Shown here: positions 1-9,009 of the stretch, one piece after another
Numbering within the stretch: the first letter of the stretch is position 1
How the letters are laid out: every line of letters begins with the position of its first letter
Source: an uncultured Acidovorax sp.
Lineage (GTDB): Bacteria > Pseudomonadota > Gammaproteobacteria > Burkholderiales > Burkholderiaceae_C
DNA length: 64,000 nucleotides
Assembly (NCBI GenBank): GCA_913774625.1
Contig: CAJYHL010000021.1
Span: 62,001 to 126,000, forward strand
Direction of reading: 5' to 3'
The notes under the pieces: model-generated
Database searches by the model: none
What the model was told of the DNA's origin: nothing
The model's input: only the letters and a program-made list of their open reading frames with translations
Position numbers and translations under genes: made by a program

Positions 1-209
1 CCGCGCTGCGTAAGGGCCTGATCGGCTCGGGCGACCGCAGCGACCGCATCCGCACCTACAACTTCCCGCAGGGGCGGCTCACCGACCACCGCATCAACCT
101 CACGCTCTACAAGCTGCTGGCCGTGATGGAAGGCGACCTGGGCGACGTGCTGCAGGCACTGGCCCATGCGCGCGAAGCCGAGCTGCTGGAAGAACTGGAA
201 CGCACCTGA
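1..209 (+). CDS. prfA: peptide chain release factor 1, C-terminal fragment (cut by window edge)
   Basis: The frame that reads codons from base 3 to the TGA at 207-209 encodes the C-terminal part of RF1. It includes the signature [24 protein letters not shown], given here in part as [17 protein letters not shown], which lies just downstream of the GGQ region in class I release factors. RF1 recognises UAA/UAG and triggers peptide release on the ribosome. The 5' part, including the GGQ motif and the stop-codon recognition loop, lies outside the window, so this is truncation by the window and not a broken gene. queF starts 13 bp downstream on the same strand. Confidence 0.93.
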   Translation, partial: ALRKGLIGSGDRSDRIRTYNFPQGRLTDHRINLTLYKLLAVMEGDLGDVLQALAHAREAELLEELERT

Positions 210-222
210 AAGGACCCGGACC

Positions 223-1080
223 ATGAACGACAACACTCCTGAACGATCGCAGCTGGGCAAGGCCTCGGCCTATGTCGACCAGTACGACCCGTCGCTGCTC
301 TTTCCCATTCCGCGCGCCCCCAAGCGTGCCGAGATCGGCCTGGATGGCACCGCCTCCATGCCCTTCTTCGGCGCCGACCTGTGGACGGCCTTCGAGCTCT
401 CATGGCTGAACGAACGCGGCAAGCCGCAGGTGGCGCTGGCGCACGTGACCATTCCGTGCGAGACGCCGAACATCATCGAGAGCAAGTCGTTCAAGCTCTA
501 CCTCAACAGCTTCAACAACAGCCGCTTCGCCGATGCGGCCGAGGTGCAGGCCCGCCTGCGCGCCGACCTGAGCGAAGCTGCATGGCGCGGCGCCGCCAGC
601 CCCGCCACCGTGGGCGTGAAGCTGCTGATGCCCGAGATGTTCGACCGCGAGCCCGTGCAGGAACTGGACGGCCTGCTGCTGGACCGGCTGGACATCGAAT
701 GCACGCGCTACACGCCCGCGCCCGAACTGCTGACGGCCGCGCACGGCGAAGCGCCCGTCACCGAAACGCTGGTGAGCCACCTGCTCAAGAGCAACTGCCT
801 GGTCACCGGCCAGCCCGACTGGGGCAGCGTGCAGATCCGCTACAGCGGCCCGCAGATCGACCAGGCCGGGCTGCTGCAGTACCTGGTGAGCTTTCGCAAC
901 CACAACGAATTCCACGAGCAGTGCGTGGAGCGCATCTTCATGGACCTGTGGATGCGCTGCCGGCCGATCAAGCTGGCCGTCTATGCGCGCTACACGCGCC
1001 GGGGCGGGCTGGACATCAACCCGCTGCGCACCAGCCATCCGCAGGCACTGCCGGCCAACGTGCGCACGGCCAGGCAGTAA
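223..1080 (+). CDS. queF: NADPH-dependent 7-cyano-7-deazaguanine reductase QueF
   Basis: This 285-aa protein reduces the nitrile of preQ0 to the amine of preQ1 in queuosine (tRNA wobble modification) biosynthesis. The length matches the long two-domain (unimodular) QueF class, such as the E. coli enzyme. The QueF signature ESKSFK is at residues 86-91. The catalytic cysteine is C192 in [11 protein letters not shown], and the general-acid aspartate follows seven residues later (D199), the same spacing as Cys190/Asp197 in E. coli. The start is the ATG at 223; an in-frame ATG at 166 would overlap prfA and add residues unlike the family. It lies 13 bp after prfA on the same strand and may be cotranscribed. 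Confidence 0.95.
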   Translation: MNDNTPERSQLGKASAYVDQYDPSLLFPIPRAPKRAEIGLDGTASMPFFGADLWTAFELSWLNERGKPQVALAHVTIPCETPNIIESKSFKLYLNSFNNSRFADAAEVQARLRADLSEAAWRGAASPATVGVKLLMPEMFDREPVQELDGLLLDRLDIECTRYTPAPELLTAAHGEAPVTETLVSHLLKSNCLVTGQPDWGSVQIRYSGPQIDQAGLLQYLVSFRNHNEFHEQCVERIFMDLWMRCRPIKLAVYARYTRRGGLDINPLRTSHPQALPANVRTARQ

Positions 1081-1093
1081 CAGCGAGACCTGA

Positions 1094-2377
1094 TCAGAAC
1101 AGCACGGCGTTGGTGCCGACACCGCCCGGCTGCGCGCCACCGCCCGCACCCTGCTGCTGCTGCGCCGCCGCCGCGTCTTCGGGCAGCAGATTGCCCACCC
1201 GCACCCCCAGGAGGCGCAGCCGCCGGTCCAGCGGCACGCGCTTCAGGCACTGGCCTGCGGCGCGGCGGATCACAGCGGGGTCCTGCGTATAGACGTCGAT
1301 GGTCTGGTCGCGCGTGGCGATCTTGAAATCGTCGAAGCGCAGCTTGATGCCGATGGTCTTGCCCACATAGCCCTTGCGGCGCAGGTCCTCGGCCACCCGC
1401 ACGCACAGGTCGGTGAAGATGCGGCCCAGCTCGGCGCGGTCGCGCACGGCATGCAGGTCGCGGTCGAAGGTGGTCTCGCGGCTCATCGACACGGGCTCGC
1501 TCTCGGTCACCACCGGGCGGTCGTCTCGGCCCCAGGCGGCTTCGTGCAGCCACGCGCCGGTCGATCGGCCGAAGCGCTGCACCAGCTGCTCGCGCGGCAC
1601 GGCGGCGAGCTGGCCGATGGTTTCTATGCCCAGCGCCTGCAGCTTGGCGTCCGCCTTGGGGCCCACGCCGTTGATCTTGCGGCAGGCCAGCGGCCAGATC
1701 ACGCTCTGCAGGTCGCCTTCCTGCACGATGGAGATGCCGTTGGGCTTGTTGAACTCGCTCGCCATCTTGGCGATGAGCTTGTTGGGCGCCACGCCGATGG
1801 AGCAGGTCAGGCCGGTGTCGTCGAAGATGCTCTTCTGGATGAGCCGCGCCAGCGTGCGCCCGCCCTGGCGCTGGCCGCCGGGTACCTGGGTGAAGTCGAT
1901 GTACACCTCGTCCACGCCCCGGTCCTCCATCTGCGGAGCGATGGACAGGATGATGTCCTTGAAGCGGCGCGAGAAGCGCCGGTATTCGGCGAAGTCCACC
2001 GGCAGCAGCAGCGCCTGCGGACACAGCCGCGCCGCCTTCATCATGCCCATGGCCGAACCCACGCCGAACTGCCGCGCCGGATAGGTCGCCGTGGTGATGA
2101 CGCCCCGCCCCACGTAGTCGCCCAGGCGCGGAAAGGCGTCCACCGGCACCGCAGCGCGATCGCCGCCGAACTGCGCCAGCAGCGCGTCGTGCGCCTCGCG
2201 CCCGCCGCCGCCGATCACCACCGGCAGGCCCTTGAGCTGCGGGTAGCGCAGCAGCTCGACCGAGGCGTAGAACGCATCCATGTCCAGGTGCGCGATGCGG
2301 CGCACCGGGGCTTCGGCGACTGCAGCAGCCGGTTCAGTCGCGGCAGCGGGGTTGGCGGAGGGTTGCGCGGTGCTCAC
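1094..2377 (-). CDS. dinB: DNA polymerase IV (Y-family translesion polymerase)
   Basis: This 427-aa Y-family polymerase copies past damaged template bases. The first metal site is DMDAFYASVE (D32, equivalent to Asp8 of E. coli Pol IV) and the second is RGVDEVYID (D156/E157, equivalent to Asp103/Glu104). The helix-hairpin-helix segment reads KINGVGPKADAKL, and a little-finger domain follows (SRETTFDRDL onward). A GTG start at 2377 is chosen because upstream in-frame residues look non-coding; an Ala-rich tail of about 25 residues still precedes the catalytic core. An insertion of about 25 residues after VVIGGGG and a Gln/Gly-rich C-terminus are lineage features. It converges with queF, with a 13-bp gap. 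No LexA box was recognised. Confidence 0.93.
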   Translation of the reverse strand: MSTAQPSANPAAATEPAAAVAEAPVRRIAHLDMDAFYASVELLRYPQLKGLPVVIGGGGREAHDALLAQFGGDRAAVPVDAFPRLGDYVGRGVITTATYPARQFGVGSAMGMMKAARLCPQALLLPVDFAEYRRFSRRFKDIILSIAPQMEDRGVDEVYIDFTQVPGGQRQGGRTLARLIQKSIFDDTGLTCSIGVAPNKLIAKMASEFNKPNGISIVQEGDLQSVIWPLACRKINGVGPKADAKLQALGIETIGQLAAVPREQLVQRFGRSTGAWLHEAAWGRDDRPVVTESEPVSMSRETTFDRDLHAVRDRAELGRIFTDLCVRVAEDLRRKGYVGKTIGIKLRFDDFKIATRDQTIDVYTQDPAVIRRAAGQCLKRVPLDRRLRLLGVRVGNLLPEDAAAAQQQQGAGGGAQPGGVGTNAVLF

Positions 2378-2506
2378 CCTGCCATTGTGCTGGCGGTGCC
2401 GGGCGCTTGCCGGCGCCGGCGCGGAGCTTGACGAAAGCCAGGGCCTAAACAGCCGCTGGTGCGCGCAGGAGCAGCGCACCCAGCTATCCAAAAGAGAGCA
2501 ATGCGA

Positions 2507-3130
2507 TCAGCGCACGGTGATGATGTCGCGGTGCATGGGCGCCAGCAGCGCCAGCAGGCGATTCTGCTGGGTGAACGGAATGCCGCGCGCGTCCATGGCG
2601 TCCTGCAGCACCTCGACCAGGGCGTTGAACTGGGCCTTGTCGATCTTGAGCTGGGCGTGGGCGTACTTCATGTCAGTGCCCTCGTATTCGCAGGGCCCGC
2701 CAGCCAGCACGCAGATCTGCGCGGCCAGGCTGTCCTTGAGCGCCTGGGGACGCATCTGCTTGAAGGAGTTCTCGAAGATCGGGCCGATGCGCGGGTCCTT
2801 GAGCGCGCGGTCCACCATGTCGCCCATCAGCGCGGCGATGCCGGCTTTTTCGCCCAGCGCCTGGTAGAGCCCTTCGGGCGCGGGGCCGCGCACGCCGGCC
2901 GCCTCGGGCCCGCCGGGGATGGGCACCAGCGCGGGGGCGTCGGCCGCTGCGGCGCTCGCTGCCGGAGCAGGCACAGGCGCGGTCTGCGCAGCGGCAGTGG
3001 CGCTCGCCGCCAGCAGCGCGGCGGACACCCAAGTGGCGGGCAGAAAGGCGAAGAACGTGGGCATGGCGGCTCGTAGCAGGGAAGAACGGGAAGGCCGGGC
3101 AAGCAGCGGCATGGGCTGCACGGCGCGCAT
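2507..3130 (-). CDS. exported group I truncated hemoglobin-like protein
   Basis: The 207-aa protein has an N-terminal signal-like stretch (FFAFLPATWVSAALLAASATAAAQ, shown here as FLPATWVSAALLAASA at about residues 29-44) with an Ala-X-Ala-type cleavage site. An Ala/Pro-rich linker follows, then a bacterial-globin domain from LYQALGEKAGIAAL. The proximal heme ligand is probably the His in MKYAHAQLKI. Two cysteines in ICVLAGGPCEY could form a disulfide after export. Heme-based O2/NO binding is a family property; the role here is unknown. Its ATG shares one base with the stop of the DUF3034 gene (TGATG), implying translational coupling. A shorter start at 3064 would also keep the signal peptide. 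Confidence 0.82.
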   Translation of the reverse strand: MRAVQPMPLLARPSRSSLLRAAMPTFFAFLPATWVSAALLAASATAAAQTAPVPAPAASAAAADAPALVPIPGGPEAAGVRGPAPEGLYQALGEKAGIAALMGDMVDRALKDPRIGPIFENSFKQMRPQALKDSLAAQICVLAGGPCEYEGTDMKYAHAQLKIDKAQFNALVEVLQDAMDARGIPFTQQNRLLALLAPMHRDIITVR

Positions 3131-4095
3131 CAGAAGCCCCCCTGCGCCGAGATGTACCAGCCGGTCTGGCGCCGGTCGCGGGTGATGCCCGGCACGATGC
3201 GGCCCAGATCGACGTAGGCCAGCGTGAGCGACAGGTTCTTGCTGGGCGCCCAGGCGATGAACACGTCCTTCCAGTCGTCCTCGCGCAACGCATCGCCCAG
3301 GCCGGCCGCCTGGCCCAGCGCGCGCAGGTTGTCGGGCTTGAAACGGTATTCGGCGCCGATGGCCAGGTCGCGCCGCAGCAGGTAGGCGACCGATATCTCG
3401 GGCTGCAGGCGGTAGCCGCCCTGCCCCGGCGCGGCGGCGCCGAAGCCCAGCAGGCCGTTCTGGTTGGCGCGGGTGTAGCGCAGCGTGCCGCTCAAGAGCA
3501 GGCTCTTGTCCAGCAGCAGCTTGGTGGCGCTCACGTAGTAGTCGGTGCCGCTGCGGTCGGTGCCCAGGAAGTCGAGCACGCTGCCCAGCGAGCCAGCGTT
3601 CAGCCGCTTGTGCTCGATGCCCACGGCGATCTGCGGCATGAGGTTCTGCGCGTCGAGGATGGCCTCGCCCAGCAGCTTGACCTTGACGCCGATGATGTCC
3701 ATCTTCAGATGCGCGTTCGGCTCCACTCCGAACGGCGCGATGGCGTTGAGCGCCACGGCGGGGCTGGCGTCGAAATCCTGCCGCGCCACCGAGACTTCCA
3801 CCCGGTCGTGTACGCCCACCGCCACGCCGTAGCTCTTCAGGTCGTAATCCAGCGTGCCCACGCGTGTCGCATAGGCCGACACGCCCACCTCGCCCTCGGT
3901 GGCGTTGGTGCCGATCACCGCCCAGGGCGTGATGCCGCCCCCCGCCGGCCCGCTGACGGTGCTGACGCCGCCCGTGAGCAGCAGCTTGCCGGTATCGGCA
4001 TGGACGGCCGGTGCGGAGCAGGCCAGCGCCACGCTGCAGGCCAGCGCGGCAAGGGAATGGGGCAAGGGCAGAGCGGACATGGGCAGTGCAGGCAA
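3130..4095 (-). CDS. DUF3034 family outer-membrane barrel-like protein
   Basis: This 321-aa protein matches the DUF3034 family pattern: a cleavable signal peptide (hydrophobic run SLAALACSVALACSAPAVHA), then GKLLLTGGVSTVSGPAGGG near the mature N-terminus. Alternating hydrophobic strands follow, with family segments such as YYVSATKLLLDKSLLL and YLLRRDLAIGAEYRFKPDNL. The C-terminus ends in WYISAQGGF, with a terminal Phe as expected for an outer-membrane beta-barrel recognised by the BAM complex. The function of the family is not established; a porin-like role is inference. It is coupled by TGATG to the downstream exported globin. The start could be 4095 or the internal ATG at 4080; both retain the signal peptide. 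Confidence 0.85.
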   Translation of the reverse strand: MPALPMSALPLPHSLAALACSVALACSAPAVHADTGKLLLTGGVSTVSGPAGGGITPWAVIGTNATEGEVGVSAYATRVGTLDYDLKSYGVAVGVHDRVEVSVARQDFDASPAVALNAIAPFGVEPNAHLKMDIIGVKVKLLGEAILDAQNLMPQIAVGIEHKRLNAGSLGSVLDFLGTDRSGTDYYVSATKLLLDKSLLLSGTLRYTRANQNGLLGFGAAAPGQGGYRLQPEISVAYLLRRDLAIGAEYRFKPDNLRALGQAAGLGDALREDDWKDVFIAWAPSKNLSLTLAYVDLGRIVPGITRDRRQTGWYISAQGGF

Positions 4096-4217
4096 GTGGA
4101 ACGGGTGCCGGCTGCGCGCGTTGCAGCTGGTTGCACGAATCTACGCGAAATCCTGCTTTGCGGCGCAGAAATGCCCGCCGCATGCAAAGGCGGGCACGCC
4201 CCAGCAGCCTGTCTGCG

Positions 4218-5453
4218 TCAGCCGCCGGCCAGGGCCCCGGCCGAACCCGTGCCCCTGTCGCCCCCGCCTGCGTACAGCCAGGGCAGATCCAGCACCCGTT
4301 CCCCGCCCAGGCGCAGCAAAGCGTCGCGCGCCCAGCGCACGGGACCGGTGGCGTGGAAGATACGGCCATTGCGCTCGGCGCGCTCCTGCACACGGGCCAC
4401 CCGCTGCCAGCGCCGGGCGGCATAGCGCTGCAGGCGCTCGGCCATGGGCAGATCGGCCATCGCCAGGGCGTCCTGCAGCACGGCTGCGTCTTCGATGGCC
4501 ATGCCGGCGCCCTGCGCCAGATAGGGGCGCATGGGGTGGGCGGCATCGCCCAGCAGCGCGATGCGGCCCCGGGCCATCTCGTGCGGGCCGCGCACGGGCG
4601 GACGGTCCGAGAGCGGCCAGAGCCGCCAGCCGGGGCCGGCCTGCGGCACGGCGCGCACCAGGTCCTGCAGCGCGGCGCAGGTGCCGGCCAGGGCCGCCTC
4701 CAGCTCGGCGGCGTTGGCGGCATGGTCCCAGCTGTCCAGATCGGCAGGCGGGCGGCCGTGGCGGATGGCGACGACGTTCATCAGTTCGCCCCGGCGCACC
4801 GGGTACTGCACCACATGCAGCCGGGGGCCCAGCCAGGCGGTGACTTGGCCGCTGCGCAGGGCGGCAGGCAGCGCCGCCTGCGGTACCACGCTTCGATAGG
4901 CCAGATGGCCCGAGGCGCGGGTGCTGGCGTCTCCCAGCAGCTGCGCGCGCACGGGGCTGCGCAGCCCGTCGGCGCCGATCAGCGCATCGCCTGCCTCCAC
5001 CTGGCCGCTGGCCAGGCGCGCCACGGCCTGGCAGCCGTCGTCGCCGTACAGGGCGACGGCATCGCCCAGGTGCAGCGCCACGGCATCGCCCGCCGCCAGG
5101 GCGGCCTCCAGCAGCAGGCCGTGCAGATCGGCGCGGTGGATAGTGGCGTAGGCGGCACCGTAGCGCCGGGCGATGTCCGGGCCCAGCGGCAAGGCGGCCA
5201 GCTCTTCGCCCGAAAGCGCGCTGCGCACCCGCAGCCGGTCGGGGAAAGCCGCCACGGCCTGCAAGGCGCCGATCAGGCCCCAGGCCTCCAGCCGGCGCAC
5301 GACGTTGGGGCCCAGCTGCACTCCGGCTCCCACCTCGGCGAAGGCCGGGGCCCGCTCGAAGAGCCGAACTTCGCAGCCCGTCCGTGCAGCGCCGATGGCC
5401 GCTGCCAATCCGCCGATGCCACCGCCCGCAATCACCACTCGCTGTTTCTGCAT
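4218..5453 (-). CDS. FAD-dependent aromatic-ring monooxygenase (class A flavoprotein)
   Basis: The protein is about 411 aa with the salicylate/3-hydroxybenzoate hydroxylase fold. An N-terminal Rossmann motif (VVIAGGGIGGLAAAI) binds the FAD ADP moiety, LIGADGLRSPVR is the DG motif region, and RIALLGDAAHPMRPYLAQG is the C-terminal FAD-ribityl motif with the GD residues. Such enzymes use NAD(P)H and O2 to hydroxylate aromatic acids. The substrate cannot be read from the sequence, and no catabolic neighbours are present. The start at 5453 (MQKQRVVIAG) is chosen because the GxGxxG motif normally lies within ten residues of the N-terminus; an upstream ATG at 5501 is possible. The C-terminal 15 residues are Gly/Ala-rich and non-conserved. 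Confidence 0.85.
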   Translation of the reverse strand: MQKQRVVIAGGGIGGLAAAIGAARTGCEVRLFERAPAFAEVGAGVQLGPNVVRRLEAWGLIGALQAVAAFPDRLRVRSALSGEELAALPLGPDIARRYGAAYATIHRADLHGLLLEAALAAGDAVALHLGDAVALYGDDGCQAVARLASGQVEAGDALIGADGLRSPVRAQLLGDASTRASGHLAYRSVVPQAALPAALRSGQVTAWLGPRLHVVQYPVRRGELMNVVAIRHGRPPADLDSWDHAANAAELEAALAGTCAALQDLVRAVPQAGPGWRLWPLSDRPPVRGPHEMARGRIALLGDAAHPMRPYLAQGAGMAIEDAAVLQDALAMADLPMAERLQRYAARRWQRVARVQERAERNGRIFHATGPVRWARDALLRLGGERVLDLPWLYAGGGDRGTGSAGALAGG

Positions 5454-5510
5454 TCGGGGATTGTGCGGCTTCATCGCCGGCGCGCTACCGGCTTGCGTCA
5501 AGACCTGGCG

Positions 5511-8500
5511 TCATGTCAGCGCCTGCTCCAGGATGTCTTCCAGCACATCCGCCGTGTCGGGACGGCCGAACAGGTAGCCCTGGAAACCGCTGCAGCCGTG
5601 CAGCTTGAGGAAGGTGAGCTGCCCGGTCGTTTCCACGCCCTCGGCCACCACGTCCAGATCCAGGCTGTCGGCCAGCGCGAGGATGGTGCGCACGATGGCC
5701 GCATCGTTGGGGTCGGTGAGCACGTCGCGCACGAAGCTCTGGTCGATCTTGACCTGGTCGAGCGGCAGCCGCTTGAGGTAGCTGAGCGAGGAATAGCCGG
5801 TGCCGAAGTCGTCGAGCGAAAAGCCCACGCCCTCGTTCTTGAGCAGGGTCATGCGGCCGATGGTGTCTTCGATATCGCCCAGCAGCATGCTTTCGGTGAG
5901 TTCGAGCTTGAGCAGCCGGGGCTCGGCTCCGGTGTCGCGCAGCACGTCCAGCACCTCGGTCACGAAGCCGGGCTGGCGGAACTGCCGCGCGCTGACGTTG
6001 ACCGACACGCTGAGGTGGCGCATGCCGGGCAGTCGGCTCCAGCGCACGAGTTGCTCGCAGGCCGTGCGCAGCACGAAGCGGCCCAGGGGCAGGATGAGCC
6101 CGGTCTGCTCGGCCAGCGGGATGAATTCCGCCGGGCTGATGAGGCCGCGCTGCGGATGCGGCCAGCGCACCAGCGCTTCAGCCCCGCAGATGCGGGTGCG
6201 CTCGTCCATGACGGGCTGGTAATGCACGCGCAGTTCGCCGCGCGTGAGGCCCTGGCGCAGCTCGGCCTCCAGGTGCGAGCGGGCGTTGACCAGCGCCTGC
6301 ATGTGGGGGTCGAAGAAGCGCTGGGTGTTGCGGCCGGCGGCCTTGGCCTGGTACATGGCCAGGTCGGCGCGCTTGAGCAGTTCCTCGACGCTGCGGCGCT
6401 GGTCGCCGAACAGGGTGATGCCGATGCTGGGCGTGCTGTAGTACTGCTGCGTCCCCAGTTCGAAGGGCTCGTTCAGCCGCTGCAGCAGGTTTTCTGCGAT
6501 GGCCTCTGCCTGCTCGGCGGCCACGGGGGCGACGGGATCGAGGTCTTCGAGCATCACCACGAACTCGTCGCCGCCGAAGCGCGAGACGGTGTCCGTCGCA
6601 CGCACGGAAGCGACCAGCCTCCGGGCGACCTGCGCGAGCAGGCGGTCGCCCATGTCGTGGCCCAGGGTGTCGTTCAGGTCCTTGAAGTTGTCCAGGTCGA
6701 TGAAGAACAGCGCGCCCAGTTGCTCGCTGCGCTGGCAGGCGATCCCGGCCCGCTGCAGGCGATCCAGCAGCAGGCGCCGGTTGGGCAGGCCGGTGAGCGC
6801 GTCGTAGAAGGCCAGCCGCTCGATCTCCTGCTTGGCCTTGCGGCGCTCGGTGATGTCGCGGCGCACCCCCAGCACGCCGGTGACGTTGCCATGGGCGTCG
6901 CGGATGGCGGTCTTGAGGGTTTCGAAAACGCCGGGCGCCGAGTCGTCGTCCAGCATCAGCTCTTCCTCGAAGACCTGGGGCGTGGGCGCGGCCATGGCGC
7001 GCTGGTCCTGCTCGTGCATGCGCCGGGCTTCGGCTGGCGACCAGAAGGCCTCGTCGGTCTTGCCCAGGATCTCGCGCTCGGCACGCCCCAGGAAGCGCTC
7101 CACGGCCGGATTGGCCGAGAGGTATCGGCCCTCGGCGTCCTTGAGGAAGACCATGTCGGGAATGGCATTGACCAGGCCGGCCAGCCGGCTGCGCTGCTGG
7201 TCGAGCTCGTAGGCCATGCGGCGCTGTGCGGTCAGGTCGTAGGCGAAGCTCACCACGGCCACCACGGCGCCGTCGGTGCCCACCTCGGGCGCGAAGGTGG
7301 TGTGCCGGAACTGCGGGCCGTCGGGGTAGTCGATGCGGCTCTCGAACACTGCCGTGTGGCCGGCGAAGGCGCGGCTCAGGTGCGGGGCCATGCGCTCCAT
7401 CACCTCAGGCGGGATGAAGTCGGAGAAAGGCCGGCCCTCCATCGCAACGGGCTCCGAATGCAGCCACCGGGCCTGCAAGGGGTTGACGTAGAGCACCCGC
7501 CCGTCGGGGCCGATGCGCGCCACCCCGCCCGGCAGGCTGCGCAGCAGGCTGCCGAGCTGCAGGTCACGCCGCCGCACCAGCAATTCGGCCTCGCGCTGCT
7601 CGGTCACGTCGGTGGCGACGCCGTCCCAGATGACGCGGCCGTCAGCCAGAGGACGCGGCGAAGAACTCATGCGGATCCAGCGCAACTGTCCATCGGTGCG
7701 CGCCACGCGCACCACGTTGTCGCTCACGCCCATGCGTCGAAACGACTCCTCTTCCTTGCGCAGGTTGTCTCCGCGGTCTTCGGGCAGGATGCGTTCGTAG
7801 AGCACCGCCGGGTCGCGCAAGGCGTGTTCCACGCGCACGCCCAGCAGCCGCTCCAGAGCTTCGCCTACATAGACGAAGCGGCGGCTGCCGTCGTGCTCCC
7901 GCACCAGCTGGTAGGGGATGCTGTCGGGCAGATTGCGGCCCAGCAGCTGCAGGCGCATTTCGCTCTCGCGCAGCTGCGCCTCGACTTCCCGGGCCTGCAG
8001 GTAGGGCCGGCGGATGCCCGAGATGAACATCGCCTGCAGAATGAGCGCATAGGCCAGCATGCGCAGCATGTGGGCCGCGACGTCGCCGGTCGGCAGACCG
8101 AAGCGCCCCGCCAGGGACATGGCGACGGCGCCGGCCAGAATGGCCGAGGCGACCGCCAGCAGCGGACTGCAGGCATCCGCAGCGCGCTCGCGGCTGCCGC
8201 GCCACAGCAAGGCGGCCGCAGCCCCCAAGCCGAGCATGCTGGCGCCCAGCACGAGGGCGCCCCAGGAGAAATTCAGCGAACGCGAGATGCGCAAAGGCAA
8301 GCCGCTCGCCGCGATCCAGACCAGCCCGATCGACAGCGCGCCGGCACCGGCCACCCAGGCGCGCGCCGAACCCGGCACCCGCATGCCCCGCGCCAGGGCC
8401 AGGAAGGCCAGCCCCTCGGCCGTGCGCGCACAGGCATCGAAGAACGCCACCGAGGGCGAGTGCGCCAGAGTCCGTCCGCCAACGCCGCCCTCCAGCAAGG

Positions 8501-8807
8501 GCAGCATGGCCTGCATGAAACCGCAGGCGCAGGCCACCGTAAGGCCTCCGACCAGCAGGGGAATGCGCCGGTCAGGCTCGGGGTCCAGCGCATGCATGGA
8601 AAGCGCCGCGGCAACCAGGCCCAGCAGCACAACAACCAACCCGAAGAGCGACTCCAGCCCCCAGTCGCCCACCATGCCATCGCCCAGCATGCGCGAAACC
8701 GGCACCAGCAAGAGCGCCAGGGCACCCACCACGAGCAGCACCGTCAACGCAGGCTCGTCGGGCAACTTCTGATGACGGGCCGGAAACGTTTCGGGGTTGG
8801 AATTCAT
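5511..8807 (-). CDS. membrane PAS-GGDEF-EAL cyclic-di-GMP signalling protein
   Basis: A 1098-aa protein. About 7-8 hydrophobic segments fill the first ~270 residues, followed by a short coiled linker and about three PAS-type sensor modules (about 290-690; segments such as RIGPDGRVLYVNPLQARW and DMVFLKDAEGRYLSANPA). A GGDEF diguanylate cyclase domain carries an intact RFGGDEFVV at about residue 742, and an EAL phosphodiesterase domain carries EALVRW at about 876 plus DDFGTGYSSL. Both catalytic signatures look complete, so the protein could make or degrade c-di-GMP. Which activity dominates is not readable. The start at 8807 (MNSNPETF) excludes an implausible Cys/Trp-rich extension. A candidate promoter lies about 45-75 bp upstream. 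The pilus operon in this window is a plausible downstream process, but no link is shown. Confidence 0.92.
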   Translation of the reverse strand: MNSNPETFPARHQKLPDEPALTVLLVVGALALLLVPVSRMLGDGMVGDWGLESLFGLVVVLLGLVAAALSMHALDPEPDRRIPLLVGGLTVACACGFMQAMLPLLEGGVGGRTLAHSPSVAFFDACARTAEGLAFLALARGMRVPGSARAWVAGAGALSIGLVWIAASGLPLRISRSLNFSWGALVLGASMLGLGAAAALLWRGSRERAADACSPLLAVASAILAGAVAMSLAGRFGLPTGDVAAHMLRMLAYALILQAMFISGIRRPYLQAREVEAQLRESEMRLQLLGRNLPDSIPYQLVREHDGSRRFVYVGEALERLLGVRVEHALRDPAVLYERILPEDRGDNLRKEEESFRRMGVSDNVVRVARTDGQLRWIRMSSSPRPLADGRVIWDGVATDVTEQREAELLVRRRDLQLGSLLRSLPGGVARIGPDGRVLYVNPLQARWLHSEPVAMEGRPFSDFIPPEVMERMAPHLSRAFAGHTAVFESRIDYPDGPQFRHTTFAPEVGTDGAVVAVVSFAYDLTAQRRMAYELDQQRSRLAGLVNAIPDMVFLKDAEGRYLSANPAVERFLGRAEREILGKTDEAFWSPAEARRMHEQDQRAMAAPTPQVFEEELMLDDDSAPGVFETLKTAIRDAHGNVTGVLGVRRDITERRKAKQEIERLAFYDALTGLPNRRLLLDRLQRAGIACQRSEQLGALFFIDLDNFKDLNDTLGHDMGDRLLAQVARRLVASVRATDTVSRFGGDEFVVMLEDLDPVAPVAAEQAEAIAENLLQRLNEPFELGTQQYYSTPSIGITLFGDQRRSVEELLKRADLAMYQAKAAGRNTQRFFDPHMQALVNARSHLEAELRQGLTRGELRVHYQPVMDERTRICGAEALVRWPHPQRGLISPAEFIPLAEQTGLILPLGRFVLRTACEQLVRWSRLPGMRHLSVSVNVSARQFRQPGFVTEVLDVLRDTGAEPRLLKLELTESMLLGDIEDTIGRMTLLKNEGVGFSLDDFGTGYSSLSYLKRLPLDQVKIDQSFVRDVLTDPNDAAIVRTILALADSLDLDVVAEGVETTGQLTFLKLHGCSGFQGYLFGRPDTADVLEDILEQALT

Positions 8808-8852
8808 GGGAAGGCCGTAAAAGGCCGCGGGATTACAGGGAATCGCGAAGAG

Positions 8853-8880
8853 TGTATAGACGCCGGGACAGGGCTGTCCA
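8853..8880 (-). promoter_or_regulatory. candidate sigma70 promoter for the GGDEF-EAL gene
   Basis: Read on the minus strand: TGGACA (8880-8875), a 16-bp spacer, then TATACA (8858-8853). This is close to TTGACA-N17-TATAAT. It overlaps a small inverted repeat GGACA-GGGC-TGTCC at 8866-8879, which could be a regulator site or chance. Confidence 0.35.
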
Positions 8881-8936
8881 TCGGGCCACGGCAAACTCCA
8901 GGCCCGCTGCCAGCAAGCACATGGCATTCCTCCTCG

Positions 8937-8966
8937 CAAAACGCGCCGGCCAGCTGGCCGGCGCGT
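8937..8966 (-). terminator. rho-independent terminator of acnA
   Basis: Bases 8941-8966 are a perfect 26-nt palindrome (ACGCGCCGGCC arms around AGCT). On the minus strand it is followed by TTT, giving a short U-run. It sits 43 bp after the acnA stop codon. The U-run is weak but the stem is very strong. Confidence 0.6.
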
Positions 8967-9009
8967 CGTCTCGATGCAGAGAACGTCGTCGCGCCCTCGG
9001 CAAGCACTT

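Noticed and set aside
1-209. prfA as a pseudogene or fragment
   Set aside because: It is cut by the window edge; the visible C-terminus is intact, so there is no evidence of decay.
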